DNA of 7,929 nucleotides from an uncultured Eubacteriales bacterium (lineage in GTDB: Bacteria > Bacillota > Clostridia > Oscillospirales > Acutalibacteraceae). The notes below the pieces were generated by a model, which did not search any database, was not told the origin of the DNA, and saw only the letters and a program-made list of their open reading frames with translations. The stretch is from contig CAKVBG010000048.1 of NCBI GenBank assembly GCA_934725345.1, positions 1 through 7,929 on the forward strand. Reading direction: 5' to 3'. Each line of letters starts with the position of its first letter. The stretch's first letter is position 1. Of this stretch, positions 1 through 7,283 are shown piece after piece. A program made the translations under genes and the position numbers.

Positions 1-595
1 GCATTCCATTAAGCTTTTGAGCGGGCAAATCGTCAACGATTATAGCATCAAGCTCCCCACTAATGATATCGCTTGAAGCGTCGGAGATTTTATTATATCT
101 TACAATTTCAGAATTTTTATAATTTTCAGAGCAGTATATATCTCCAGTTGTGCCAAGCTGAACACCTAGTTTCTTATTATTTAAGTCTTCCGAAGATTTT
201 ATAGTGCTGTTTTTAGGTACTAAAACTAATTGCTTTGCCACATAATATGGATTTGAAAAATCAACGCTTTTAGCTTTTTCTTCACTTTTACTCATCCCTG
301 CTATGGCAAAGTCGCAGTTACCATTGATAAGCTCCAAAACCAGTGCATCAAAGGAAACATCATTCATTTTAAGCTCTACACCTAAATGCTTTGCTATCTG
401 TTTTGCTATATCTATATCTATACCCAGAATTTCCTCCCCTTCACGGAATTCAAATGGCATAAATTCAGCATTTGTTGAAACTTTAATATACCCTCTTTGT
501 TTAATTTCCTGAAGGCTTGCACCAAAAACTTTTCCACAAACAATCATTCCGAAAAACAAAACCACGCTTAAAAATTTTAAAAACTTTTTTTCCAT
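1..595 (-). CDS. Amino-acid-type ABC transporter substrate-binding protein (3' end outside window)
   Basis: Reading the minus strand from ATG at 595 gives 198 residues before the window ends; the C-terminal part is missing. The family (SBP_bac_3, polar amino-acid binding proteins) captures a small ligand outside the membrane and hands it to an ABC permease. Seen directly: a basic N-terminus and hydrophobic signal peptide (residues 1-27), the opening beta strand with MPFEF (46-50), GIDIDIAKQIAK (58-69), the AGMSKSEEKAKSVDFSNPYY block (99-118), the hinge motif GTTGD (148-152) and VDDLPA (187-192). The start at 595 is chosen over the ATG at 613 because AAGGA lies 7 bases before it. The gene follows the K+ importer by 23 bases, so co-transcription is likely. 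Oddities: Lys107 sits where an Arg that anchors the ligand carboxylate is usual, and the signal peptide (IVC at 18-20) is not a classical lipobox. The transported ligand and the permease genes cannot be seen here. Confidence 0.9.
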   Translation of the reverse strand, partial: MEKKFLKFLSVVLFFGMIVCGKVFGASLQEIKQRGYIKVSTNAEFMPFEFREGEEILGIDIDIAKQIAKHLGVELKMNDVSFDALVLELINGNCDFAIAGMSKSEEKAKSVDFSNPYYVAKQLVLVPKNSTIKSSEDLNNKKLGVQLGTTGDIYCSENYKNSEIVRYNKISDASSDIISGELDAIIVDDLPAQKLNGM

Positions 596-602
596 ATTTT
601 TA

Positions 603-607
603 TCCTT
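603..607 (-). promoter_or_regulatory. Ribosome binding site choosing the ATG at 595
   Basis: AAGGA on the minus strand lies 7 bases before the ATG at 595. A second in-frame ATG at 613 has only AT-rich sequence before it and would add six charged residues (MKKDKN) ahead of the signal peptide. The site therefore favours 595. Confidence 0.6.
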
Positions 608-618
608 TTTCATTATGT

Positions 619-2493
619 TTAATTCTTGTGTTTTCTGCTGTAAAAATAGGGTACTAAGGTTGTGGCAACATTTTCAAATTTTCGGAGTTCTTGCTCGATA
701 AAGAAAGTCGTTTGGTTGTGGTAAATCTCATCTAATATACCGCTTCCGCTTATTCGAGTTAGTACTACTGTTAAATTTTCACCTGGAGTAAGTTCTGCAC
801 GACGGCCATCCACATACTTTATTATTTTAGCAACTATATCTCTATAAGGAGTGTAAATTATAGTTAAAGGCACACCCATTTTAAGTTCTTCCCATTGACA
901 CTTTAAAGTTTCAGTTTCTTCTTCAGATACCGAGACATGCAAGACCGTGACATTAGAAGTTATTTTGTTTGCATAATCAAAAGTTTTTAGTGCTGCACGA
1001 TTTATCTTATTAACAAGCACAACACATGGAAAAACGTCCGAACTGGGACTTTCTTTATAGTGGTATTCCCACCCCAACATACTGATACCCTTTAAAAATT
1101 TTAAATAATGCTTTTGAGTAGAAGACATAAACCACATCATCAAAGGAATTAATATTAAGAGCACCCAAGAGCCATGTATGAACTTGGTAGTAAACACTAC
1201 TATAGAACCTATAAAAGTTACGAGTGCACCAAATCCATTTATTAACGATTTATATTTCCACCCTTCTTCTTTGGATTTTATCCATTTTACAAACATACCA
1301 AATTGAGAGATAGTAAATGAAATAAAAACTCCAACTGAATAGAAAGGTATCAAACGATGAGTGTCAGCATTAAAAGCAATTAGTAACAAAGAACTAACAA
1401 TAAAAATGAACATAATACCGTTTGAAAAACTCAGTTTAGTTCCCCTTTGAGAAAATTGCCGAGGCATATAGTGGTCTTTTGCAAGAATAGATAACAGTAT
1501 AGGTAGTCCACTATAAGAAGTGTTTGCTGCAAGAAGTAAAATTAGAGAAGTTGTAATTTGCAGGGCATAAAACATTATCCCATTGCCAAAAATTGCAGTA
1601 GCCATTTGTGAAAGCACGGTGGTCTCTTCGAGTGGATACGCTTTGATGACCGTGGCTAAAAAGCTCGTTCCGCCAAATATGAAAACTATTATCCCACCCA
1701 ACATAAAAAGAACGTGTCTAGCGTTTTTTTGGCAAGGTTCTTTGAAGCTAGGAATTGCATTACTAACCGCCTCAACGCCCGTCAAAGCTGAACAGCCCGA
1801 CGAAAACGCACACAAAAATACCGCTAAACTCATACCTTGAAGATTACCTGAAATGATATGTGAAATTTGCTCGGGAGAGTATTGAATAGGCTCTAATGTG
1901 CCGGAGAAAAATCTAACAATTCCTGTGAAAATTAAGGTTATCATACAAAATATAAAAGCATATGTGGGTATGCCGAAAATCTTAGAAGACTCCCCTATGC
2001 CTCGTAAATTTATAAAAGTTATCACACCTACGCAAACCAAAGAAATTATTATTCTATACGGCTCTAAAGATGGGCAAACAGCTAAAATCGCCGCTGTAGA
2101 AGAAGATACGCTTACCGCTACAGTCATTATGTAGTCTATCACAAGACATGTTGCCGCCAATAAAGAAGCATTTCTACCAAAATTTTCTTTAGATACCACA
2201 TATGCGCCCCCGCCATCGGGATAGTGATTTATAATCTGTGAATATGAAAAAATTAATATAAGCAAAAGTAATATTATCGGCAAACTTACAAGCCCAACAT
2301 AATTAACCGCCATAAGCCCCAATGCAGGCAATAAAGACATTAAAATTTCCTCCACAGCGTACGCCACGGATGAAACCGCATCACTTGCCAAAATAGGCAA
2401 GCCCCAAAACCTAGAGAGTTTTTCGTTTTTTAACTGATCATCTTTCAAGGGATTTCCTAAAAGAAATTTTTTCAAATTTTTTAAATTTTCCAC
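619..2493 (-). CDS. kimA: KimA-like APC-superfamily K+ importer with C-terminal regulatory domain
   Basis: This 624-residue membrane protein closely resembles, from memory, Bacillus subtilis KimA (YdaO, about 607 aa), a high-affinity proton-coupled K+ importer inhibited by c-di-AMP. About twelve hydrophobic segments fill residues 30-460. The signature stretches are SDAVSSVAYAVEEI (37-50), YPDGGGAYVVSKEN (91-104), VIDYIMTVAVSVS (118-130), FSSGCSALTGVEAVSNAIP (230-248) and MFVKWIK (400-406). Residues matching the K+/H+ sites reported for KimA are present: Asp38, Tyr45, Asp120, Tyr121, Thr124, Ser128, Thr238, Glu241 and Tyr385. Residues 465-624 form the soluble C-terminal domain, ending in the family-like YHNQTTFF motif. 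The start is GTG, with GGAG 10 bases upstream; the N-terminus KKFLLGNPLK lines up with KRFLIGKPLK of KimA. The gene precedes the binding-protein gene. Function is inferred by homology; other APC permeases are less likely given the conserved ion site. Confidence 0.88.
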   Translation of the reverse strand: MENLKNLKKFLLGNPLKDDQLKNEKLSRFWGLPILASDAVSSVAYAVEEILMSLLPALGLMAVNYVGLVSLPIILLLLILIFSYSQIINHYPDGGGAYVVSKENFGRNASLLAATCLVIDYIMTVAVSVSSSTAAILAVCPSLEPYRIIISLVCVGVITFINLRGIGESSKIFGIPTYAFIFCMITLIFTGIVRFFSGTLEPIQYSPEQISHIISGNLQGMSLAVFLCAFSSGCSALTGVEAVSNAIPSFKEPCQKNARHVLFMLGGIIVFIFGGTSFLATVIKAYPLEETTVLSQMATAIFGNGIMFYALQITTSLILLLAANTSYSGLPILLSILAKDHYMPRQFSQRGTKLSFSNGIMFIFIVSSLLLIAFNADTHRLIPFYSVGVFISFTISQFGMFVKWIKSKEEGWKYKSLINGFGALVTFIGSIVVFTTKFIHGSWVLLILIPLMMWFMSSTQKHYLKFLKGISMLGWEYHYKESPSSDVFPCVVLVNKINRAALKTFDYANKITSNVTVLHVSVSEEETETLKCQWEELKMGVPLTIIYTPYRDIVAKIIKYVDGRRAELTPGENLTVVLTRISGSGILDEIYHNQTTFFIEQELRKFENVATTLVPYFYSRKHKN

Positions 2494-2503
2494 GTTTTAG
2501 CAT

Positions 2504-2513
2504 CTCCATCCTT
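2504..2513 (-). promoter_or_regulatory. Ribosome binding region for the GTG start of the K+ importer
   Basis: The minus strand reads AAGGATGGAG and then, 10 bases on, the GTG at 2493. No in-frame ATG exists near this point; the next in-frame candidate is a TTG at codon 7, which has no Shine-Dalgarno. The region is also well placed for an out-of-frame ATG at 2503 (AAGGA with a 5-base spacer), which opens a 21-codon frame overlapping the importer start. Confidence 0.6.
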
Positions 2514-2546
2514 GCTTATTTTGAATAAAAATTAAAATACCGACTA

Positions 2547-2575
2547 ATGTTACCATAAAATTATTAAATATCCAA
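2547..2575 (-). promoter_or_regulatory. Weak candidate sigma-A-type promoter before the K+ importer
   Basis: On the minus strand TTGGAT (2570-2575) and TAACAT (2547-2552) are separated by 17 bases, in the 106-base gap between the DUF3006 gene and the K+ importer. The matches to consensus are only moderate. No convincing terminator hairpin separates the two genes, so read-through from the upstream operon is also possible. No c-di-AMP riboswitch-like sequence is visible in the gap. Confidence 0.25.
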
Positions 2576-2599
2576 GTCATGAGATAGGAGCATTTAAAA

Positions 2600-2821
2600 T
2601 CAAGCCTTTAATTCATCTAGTAACCTCAATATTTCTGCTCTTCTTTTTTCGGTAAGCTTAGTGTTTATTATCAACTTGCCCTTTTCATTTACAGTAAGAA
2701 TCATGCCTTCCCTAGCACCAATAGGTAAATTTTTTGGAGCAATAATCCACTCTTTCCCGTTTTCATCCTCACAGACTGCTATTCCGCTCTCCTCAATTCT
2801 ATCTACTGCTAAAAATTCCAT
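2600..2821 (-). CDS. Small DUF3006 family protein
   Basis: This 73-residue protein matches the pattern of DUF3006: an N-terminal AVDRIEESGIAVCED strand pair (residues 5-19), a central WIIAPKNLP (25-33), then REGMIL (38-43) and a short charged C-terminal helix. It has no signal peptide or membrane segment, so it is probably cytoplasmic. The ATG is preceded by a very strong purine run (GAGGAGGAG at 2825-2833), so it may be translated strongly. It starts 23 bases after the stop of the ComEC-like hydrolase gene. Pairing of DUF3006 genes with such hydrolases is a recurrent arrangement in Firmicutes, as I recall, but no biochemical role is established to my knowledge. The family call is confident; the function is unknown. 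Confidence 0.85.
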   Translation of the reverse strand: MEFLAVDRIEESGIAVCEDENGKEWIIAPKNLPIGAREGMILTVNEKGKLIINTKLTEKRRAEILRLLDELKA

Positions 2822-2844
2822 GAACTCCTCCTCGCATTTAAAAT

Positions 2845-3795
2845 TTATTTTTCTGTTGTAACTTTTAAATTTTTACCGTCCGTAAGCATTACGATCGTGC
2901 CGTTTAAGTCCGTACGATAGATATTTTTACAGTATTTGCTTATCCTGTTTATAACGTCCTGTTTGGGTAAATTATTTCTATCCGGTGCTACGGAAACTAC
3001 CGCATACTGCGGAAGCACATTGGCTAAAAAGTTTTCTCCACTTGAAGTTCTGCTACCATGATGTCCAACCTTTAGCACCGTAGACTTCAGGTCGTATCCT
3101 TTTTCTAAAATTTCGTTTTCCTCTAATTTTTCAGCATCTCCAGTGAAAAGGAAACTTATATCTGAATATTTTATTTTTAAAACCACAGAATTGTTATTTA
3201 TATTGGTATCGTTGGAAATAGGTCCGAAAAACTCAATTGCCATATCTCCCAAATTAAGATTTTTTCTACCTTTCGTAGACTCAACTTTAACATTTTTTTC
3301 TTTTAGAGCTTTCAGCATTTTTTCATACGACGTACTAACAGGGATAATTTCATTTGGAACTTGCGGTTGAATAAATTTATCAACTTTGAATTCTCGAATT
3401 ACTTCTGCCATCTGACCTATATGGTCTCTATGAGGATGAGAAACTACAACTAAATCCAATTTTGAAACGCCTTGTCTTTTGAGATACTCCACAACTACAT
3501 TCGTAGGTTCTCTATCTGCAGCATCGATTAACATATTATATTCTCCGCATTTGATGTACGCACAGTCTGCTTTGCCTACGTTTAAAAAATGTACGGACAT
3601 TTCGTATTTATTATTTCCATCGATTTCTTTAGGTACGTAATCGGAAATTCCAATATTTTTAAATACGGTTCGCCAGTTGAGATTTTCTATGTTGTTATAG
3701 CTCATGAACCCCGAAATTAAGACCATCACTAAAAACGATATCCAATACTTAAGGCCTTTTTTCATGCTTTTAAATTTTCTTCTTTTCTTCTTCAA
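2845..3795 (-). CDS. Membrane-anchored ComEC/Rec2-like metallo-beta-lactamase-fold hydrolase
   Basis: The protein has 316 residues: a very basic N-terminus (1-17), one hydrophobic segment (about 18-31), then an MBL domain (about 65-316) that should lie outside the membrane. Metal-binding motifs are intact: HPHRDHIG (His120, His122, Asp124, His125), FTGDAE (217-222, with Asp220) and GHHGSRTS (244-251). FLNVGKADCAYI (70-81) and the C-terminal TDLNGTIVM (295-303) are typical of the domain found at the C-terminus of the competence protein ComEC. Here it stands alone without the ComEC channel. ComEC MBL domains have been linked to DNA degradation, so a nuclease or phosphodiesterase activity is plausible but unproven. 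The start is TTG, chosen because GGAGG lies 9 bases upstream; Met11 lacks a good site. The gene lies 17 bases after ftsK and 23 bases before DUF3006. Confidence 0.88.
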   Translation of the reverse strand: MKKKRRKFKSMKKGLKYWISFLVMVLISGFMSYNNIENLNWRTVFKNIGISDYVPKEIDGNNKYEMSVHFLNVGKADCAYIKCGEYNMLIDAADREPTNVVVEYLKRQGVSKLDLVVVSHPHRDHIGQMAEVIREFKVDKFIQPQVPNEIIPVSTSYEKMLKALKEKNVKVESTKGRKNLNLGDMAIEFFGPISNDTNINNNSVVLKIKYSDISFLFTGDAEKLEENEILEKGYDLKSTVLKVGHHGSRTSSGENFLANVLPQYAVVSVAPDRNNLPKQDVINRISKYCKNIYRTDLNGTIVMLTDGKNLKVTTEK

Positions 3796-3804
3796 GTAAA
3801 TTTT

Positions 3805-3809
3805 CCTCC
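3805..3809 (-). promoter_or_regulatory. Ribosome binding site fixing the TTG start of the MBL protein
   Basis: GGAGG on the minus strand, 9 bases before the TTG at 3795, lies in the 17-base gap after the ftsK stop. It supports the non-ATG start and the full basic N-terminus over the internal Met11. Confidence 0.75.
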
Positions 3810-3812
3810 AGC

Positions 3813-6206
3813 TTAGTTTACATCTGATTTGTTCATGTTCATTTCTAAGAATTGTTGATAGTTTATGAGAACCTGTCTGGGTTTAGAGCCCTCATGCGGC
3901 CCTACGATCCCCATTTGTTCCATTTCGTCAACCAAACGCCCTGCACGAGCATAACCCACACGCAATCTACGCTGAAGAAGTGAAGTAGAAGCTTGTCCTG
4001 CCTCAACAACACATTTTATTGCTTCTTTCATCATGGGGTCTATATCGTTATCTGACGTTTTCTCCGTTCCGATATTTTCTTTAATTGAATTTTTCTCAAT
4101 TTCATCAACAATACTATCGTCATAATTGCTGTTTTGAGAAGTCTTGATAAACTTTATAACCTTTTCTATTTCTTTATCCGTAACGTAGCACCCTTGAACT
4201 CTTATGGGCTTAGATGATCCTGCAGGCGAAAAGAGCATGTCACCCCGCCCGAGCAATTTTTCTGCTCCGCTCATATCCAAGATGGTACGCGAATCTATTT
4301 GAGAAGAAACAGCAAGTGCAATACGGCTGGGAATGTTAGCTTTGATTATACCTGTTATAACGTCAACCGATGGCCTTTGCGTTGCAATGACTAGATACAT
4401 TCCCGCTGCACGAGCCATCTGAGCTAAACGGCAAATGTAATCTTCAACGTCATTTGGAGCCACCATCATTAAGTCCGAAAGCTCATCTATAATTATAACT
4501 ATTTGAGGAATCTTTTCTAAAACTTCGCCATCTTTTCCCATGACTCCCGGAGAATTTTCCACGAATTCATTGTATGATGAAATGTCTCGAACATTATTTT
4601 CTGCAAACCGTTTGTATCGTTCGATCATTTCATTAACTGCCCATCCCAAAGCACCTGCAGCTTTTCGGGCATCGGTTACAACTGGGACGAGTAGATGCGG
4701 AATTCCATTGTAAATTCCCAGCTCAACTACTTTGGGGTCAATCATCAGCAATTTAACTTCACTTGGTGAAGAATTGTAAAGCAAACTGATAATAAAAGAG
4801 TTTATACAAACAGATTTTCCCGAACCTGTGGAACCGGCTATCAGTAAGTGAGGCATTTTTGCAAGATCCGCTACCGTTACCTCTCCAGAAATATCTCTAC
4901 CTAACACAACAGTAAGTTTACTTTTGGCGTTTTTAAACTCAGGAGAAGTAATCAGCTCCCTCACGCCTACCATACTTATCACTTTGTTTGGAATCTCAAT
5001 TCCAACTGCTGCTTTCCCGGGTATAGGAGCTTCTATTCTAACTCCCGATGCAGCCAAATTTAAAGCAATGTCATCTGAAAGAGTGGTTATTTTACTAATT
5101 TTAACCCCTGATGCCGGCTGAAGTTCATATCTGGTTACTGCCGGACCTCTGCTTATATCTACAATTCGGGTTTGAACGTTAAAGCTTTTTAAGGTGTCTA
5201 CCAAGATTTGACCGTTGCTGTTTAGCTCGGTACTTATATCTTCTTCCTTGGGAACAACCGGCTTATTTAGAAGCTCCACAGACGGGAAAATGTATTCTTC
5301 TCCTTCAGAACTTTGCTTTTTCGGGCATTCAAATTCTTTTGCCTTGGAAGACTCTTCTGATTCAGATGTGGCCTCCGACTCAATTTTATTGTTTTTTACT
5401 CTCGATAAAAATTTTTCGGTTACTTTTGAAATATCTTCCACCACGGATTTGCTTTCCACAGCAGGCACTTTAGCCATATCTTCTTTTGGTTTTTCAAACT
5501 TAGACTCTTGAATGGTAGAAGTGTGTGGAATTTCATTAAATTTAGCTTCTGAATTTTCCTTAAATTTAAGTTTGCCTATTTTCTCTTTGATAACTAAAAA
5601 CGGCCTTGAGATAATGGCAAAAAATTGAATCAACGAAGTTTGAGTAAGAATCAACGAACATAAAACCGCAATTAATAAATCTGTTATCCTAGCACCTATC
5701 GTCCCAAATGCCCAGATCAACATTGCCCCTAATAATCCTCCCAGGAGTCCGGAGCCAAAATCTAATTTGGAAGCTCTGTAGCACTCCCAAACGTAACTAA
5801 ACCAATTTGATGTTTGACCTTCAGAAAGGGGGATTGAAAATACGTAAAAAAGTGAGCAAATTAATAAAATTAAAAAAACTAAAAGTCCAGTGCTCATTCC
5901 TTTGTAGCGAGCTTTCTTCTCCATTGCTACCATCCATGAAACGTATCCCAAAGCTACCGGAATTACAATAGATCCTATTCCAAATAAACCTAAAATAAAC
6001 TTATGTAAATGAAACCACAAATTCTCCCCTGGAATCACGACCAAGAAAAATAAAAGTATAGAGATGAAAAAACCTACAACAGATAAAATACCATTTTCAT
6101 ACCCACTGGCGTCCCTTTTGGTGGGAGATTGCTTGGAAGGAGGTTTCTTAACCTTATAAGACTTGGAAGTTCTTTTTTTAGTGTTTGTTCCTTTAGATTC
6201 CTTCAT
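3813..6206 (-). CDS. ftsK: FtsK/SpoIIIE family DNA translocase
   Basis: This 797-residue ATP-driven pump moves double-stranded DNA through the division or sporulation septum. Order of parts: Lys/Ser-rich cytosolic tail (1-31); four to five membrane segments (about 40-60, 71-95, 105-125, 153-171, 174-199); an acidic, low-complexity linker (about 210-325); the alpha/beta motor (about 330-690) with Walker A GSTGSGKS (458-465), Walker B IVIIIDE (569-575, Asp574-Glu575) and ATQRPSVDVITG (608-619); then a second short linker and the winged-helix gamma domain (about 722-782) with LLQRRLRVGYARAGRLVDEM (743-762), which reads directional DNA motifs. Length matches SpoIIIE (about 790). The ATG is 3 bases after the uppP stop. 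The best Shine-Dalgarno (GGAG) lies inside the uppP end, about 13 bases away, so coupled translation is likely. Whether it serves vegetative division (FtsK) or sporulation (SpoIIIE) cannot be told from sequence alone. Confidence 0.96.
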   Translation of the reverse strand: MKESKGTNTKKRTSKSYKVKKPPSKQSPTKRDASGYENGILSVVGFFISILLFFLVVIPGENLWFHLHKFILGLFGIGSIVIPVALGYVSWMVAMEKKARYKGMSTGLLVFLILLICSLFYVFSIPLSEGQTSNWFSYVWECYRASKLDFGSGLLGGLLGAMLIWAFGTIGARITDLLIAVLCSLILTQTSLIQFFAIISRPFLVIKEKIGKLKFKENSEAKFNEIPHTSTIQESKFEKPKEDMAKVPAVESKSVVEDISKVTEKFLSRVKNNKIESEATSESEESSKAKEFECPKKQSSEGEEYIFPSVELLNKPVVPKEEDISTELNSNGQILVDTLKSFNVQTRIVDISRGPAVTRYELQPASGVKISKITTLSDDIALNLAASGVRIEAPIPGKAAVGIEIPNKVISMVGVRELITSPEFKNAKSKLTVVLGRDISGEVTVADLAKMPHLLIAGSTGSGKSVCINSFIISLLYNSSPSEVKLLMIDPKVVELGIYNGIPHLLVPVVTDARKAAGALGWAVNEMIERYKRFAENNVRDISSYNEFVENSPGVMGKDGEVLEKIPQIVIIIDELSDLMMVAPNDVEDYICRLAQMARAAGMYLVIATQRPSVDVITGIIKANIPSRIALAVSSQIDSRTILDMSGAEKLLGRGDMLFSPAGSSKPIRVQGCYVTDKEIEKVIKFIKTSQNSNYDDSIVDEIEKNSIKENIGTEKTSDNDIDPMMKEAIKCVVEAGQASTSLLQRRLRVGYARAGRLVDEMEQMGIVGPHEGSKPRQVLINYQQFLEMNMNKSDVN

Positions 6207-6209
6207 AAT

Positions 6210-7151
6210 TTACAAAGACACTCCAGTGAAAATATTAACTCCCATAAATTTTTCAACCATACCTATTACAACTGAAATAAGCCCGACTATGAAAGTGTAT
6301 ACCACGAATATCATCATTTTGTCGGTTTTTAAAAGCCATTTGAACACTTTGATAGATAAAAATCCCACAACCGCTGAAACAACCATTCCTATCATCACAG
6401 GAGTTAAGTCAATAGAAGAAATTAAATCTTGTTCAAAAGCTTCTTTTAGTTCCAAAAGTGAAGCGGCAACTATTGCAGGAATTCCTAAGATAAATGAATA
6501 ATCAAGTGCGGTTTTTTTGTCAACTCCACGCATAAGACCCGTAGAAAGCGTAGAACCCGAACGCGAAATCCCCGGAAAGATAGCTGCTATTAGCTGGGTA
6601 ATACCTATCCATAAAGAATCCATATATGTCATGTTTGTTCGGCCAAAAACAAGCTCACTGCCTTTGCAATTTACATCTCTAACTTTAACGCTCTTAACCG
6701 CATTTATACCCTTCTTGAGCATAAAACTTGTGAATAGCAAGAAAATTCCAACGATCAAAATGTTACTATCCGCAGAAAGTTCCTCGGCAACGTCCTTAAC
6801 GCTCATCCCGCTCCCGGGAACGGGTAAAAATAACAGAAACAAAGGCAATAAACCAATTACCAGGGAAATTATTTTCCTCTCATCGTCTGTTGCGGAATTT
6901 AATTTAAATTTACCACCAAAAATTTTAGTTATCATTTTGAAAAACGCACAAATAAGCTCTAGGATTTCTTTTCTGTAAACCGCTAAAACTGCTATTAAAG
7001 TACCGATATGAAGCATAACATTAAAAAATAAATTATTTTCCCTAACTCCTAAAATATGCTGGGAAATCAGTAAGTGACCACTGCTGGAAACCGGTAGAAA
7101 CTCGGTCAACCCTTGAACTATACCTTGAATAACTGCATCAAAAATACTCAT
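6210..7151 (-). CDS. uppP: Undecaprenyl-diphosphate phosphatase (UppP/BacA)
   Basis: This polytopic membrane enzyme removes a phosphate from undecaprenyl diphosphate, renewing the lipid carrier for peptidoglycan and other envelope polymers; loss or excess alters bacitracin sensitivity in known species. The active-site motifs are intact: QGLTEFLPVSSSGH (13-26, with Glu17, Ser24 and His26) and PGISRSGST (193-201, with Arg197). About eight hydrophobic segments are visible. At 313 residues it exceeds the usual 265-285; the extra length falls in loops around 110-125 and 146-172 and at the C-terminus, not in the catalytic regions. The ATG at 7151 has AAGGAG 9 bases upstream. It is the first gene after a 132-base gap and runs straight into ftsK, so it probably heads that operon. 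Family assignment is secure. Confidence 0.96.
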   Translation of the reverse strand: MSIFDAVIQGIVQGLTEFLPVSSSGHLLISQHILGVRENNLFFNVMLHIGTLIAVLAVYRKEILELICAFFKMITKIFGGKFKLNSATDDERKIISLVIGLLPLFLLFLPVPGSGMSVKDVAEELSADSNILIVGIFLLFTSFMLKKGINAVKSVKVRDVNCKGSELVFGRTNMTYMDSLWIGITQLIAAIFPGISRSGSTLSTGLMRGVDKKTALDYSFILGIPAIVAASLLELKEAFEQDLISSIDLTPVMIGMVVSAVVGFLSIKVFKWLLKTDKMMIFVVYTFIVGLISVVIGMVEKFMGVNIFTGVSL

Positions 7152-7204
7152 TTACAACTGCTCCTTATATTTTTTAACTACTTATGATTGTATGATGATT
7201 TTAT

Positions 7205-7233
7205 AGTTTAAATTATAATTATAATAATTTCAA
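7205..7233 (-). promoter_or_regulatory. Candidate promoter for the uppP-ftsK operon
   Basis: The minus strand shows TTGAAA (7228-7233) and, 17 bases on, TAAACT (7205-7210). An overlapping TATAAA (7200-7205) is a better -10 but would be 22 bases from the same -35. The region is so AT-rich that chance matches are likely. It lies about 55 bases before the uppP start. Confidence 0.3.
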
Positions 7234-7242
7234 ATAAATAAT

Positions 7243-7278
7243 ACAGACTGTGTGAAAAATTACAATCATACAGTCTGT
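7243..7278 (-). terminator. Inverted repeat, possible terminator after tepA
   Basis: Arms ACAGACTGTGTG (7243-7254) and CATACAGTCTGT (7267-7278) can pair over 12 positions around a 12-base loop, with one imperfect position. It begins 5 bases past the tepA stop and precedes the candidate uppP promoter. On the minus strand the imperfect pair is A-C and the following sequence (ATTATTTATTTG) is only moderately T-rich. On the plus strand it is a G-U pair followed by a T-rich run, but no plus-strand gene is present. It may therefore be a weak terminator or an mRNA-stabilising hairpin. Confidence 0.5.
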
Positions 7279-7283
7279 TAAAA

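Noticed and set aside
303..512. 69-codon open frame on the plus strand
   Set aside because: It is antisense to the binding protein, which shows clear family motifs through the same region.
2500..2599. Terminator between the DUF3006 gene and the K+ importer
   Set aside because: I looked for an inverted repeat followed by a T run and found only short imperfect palindromes without a usable stem.
5215..5511. 98-codon Ser-rich open frame on the plus strand
   Set aside because: It is the mirror of the low-complexity acidic linker of FtsK; Glu/Lys/Ser codons there leave few stops on the other strand.
6517..6978. 153-codon open frame on the plus strand
   Set aside because: It lies wholly antisense to uppP, whose catalytic motifs are intact, and its product has no recognisable domain. 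The 112-codon frame at 6163-6501 is rejected for the same reason.
7102..7116. Gln13 of UppP where E. coli has a Glu described as important
   Set aside because: VQGLTEF is, as I recall, common in functional Firmicutes UppP proteins, while the second Glu, the Ser, the His and the Arg are kept, so this is not a sign of inactivation.
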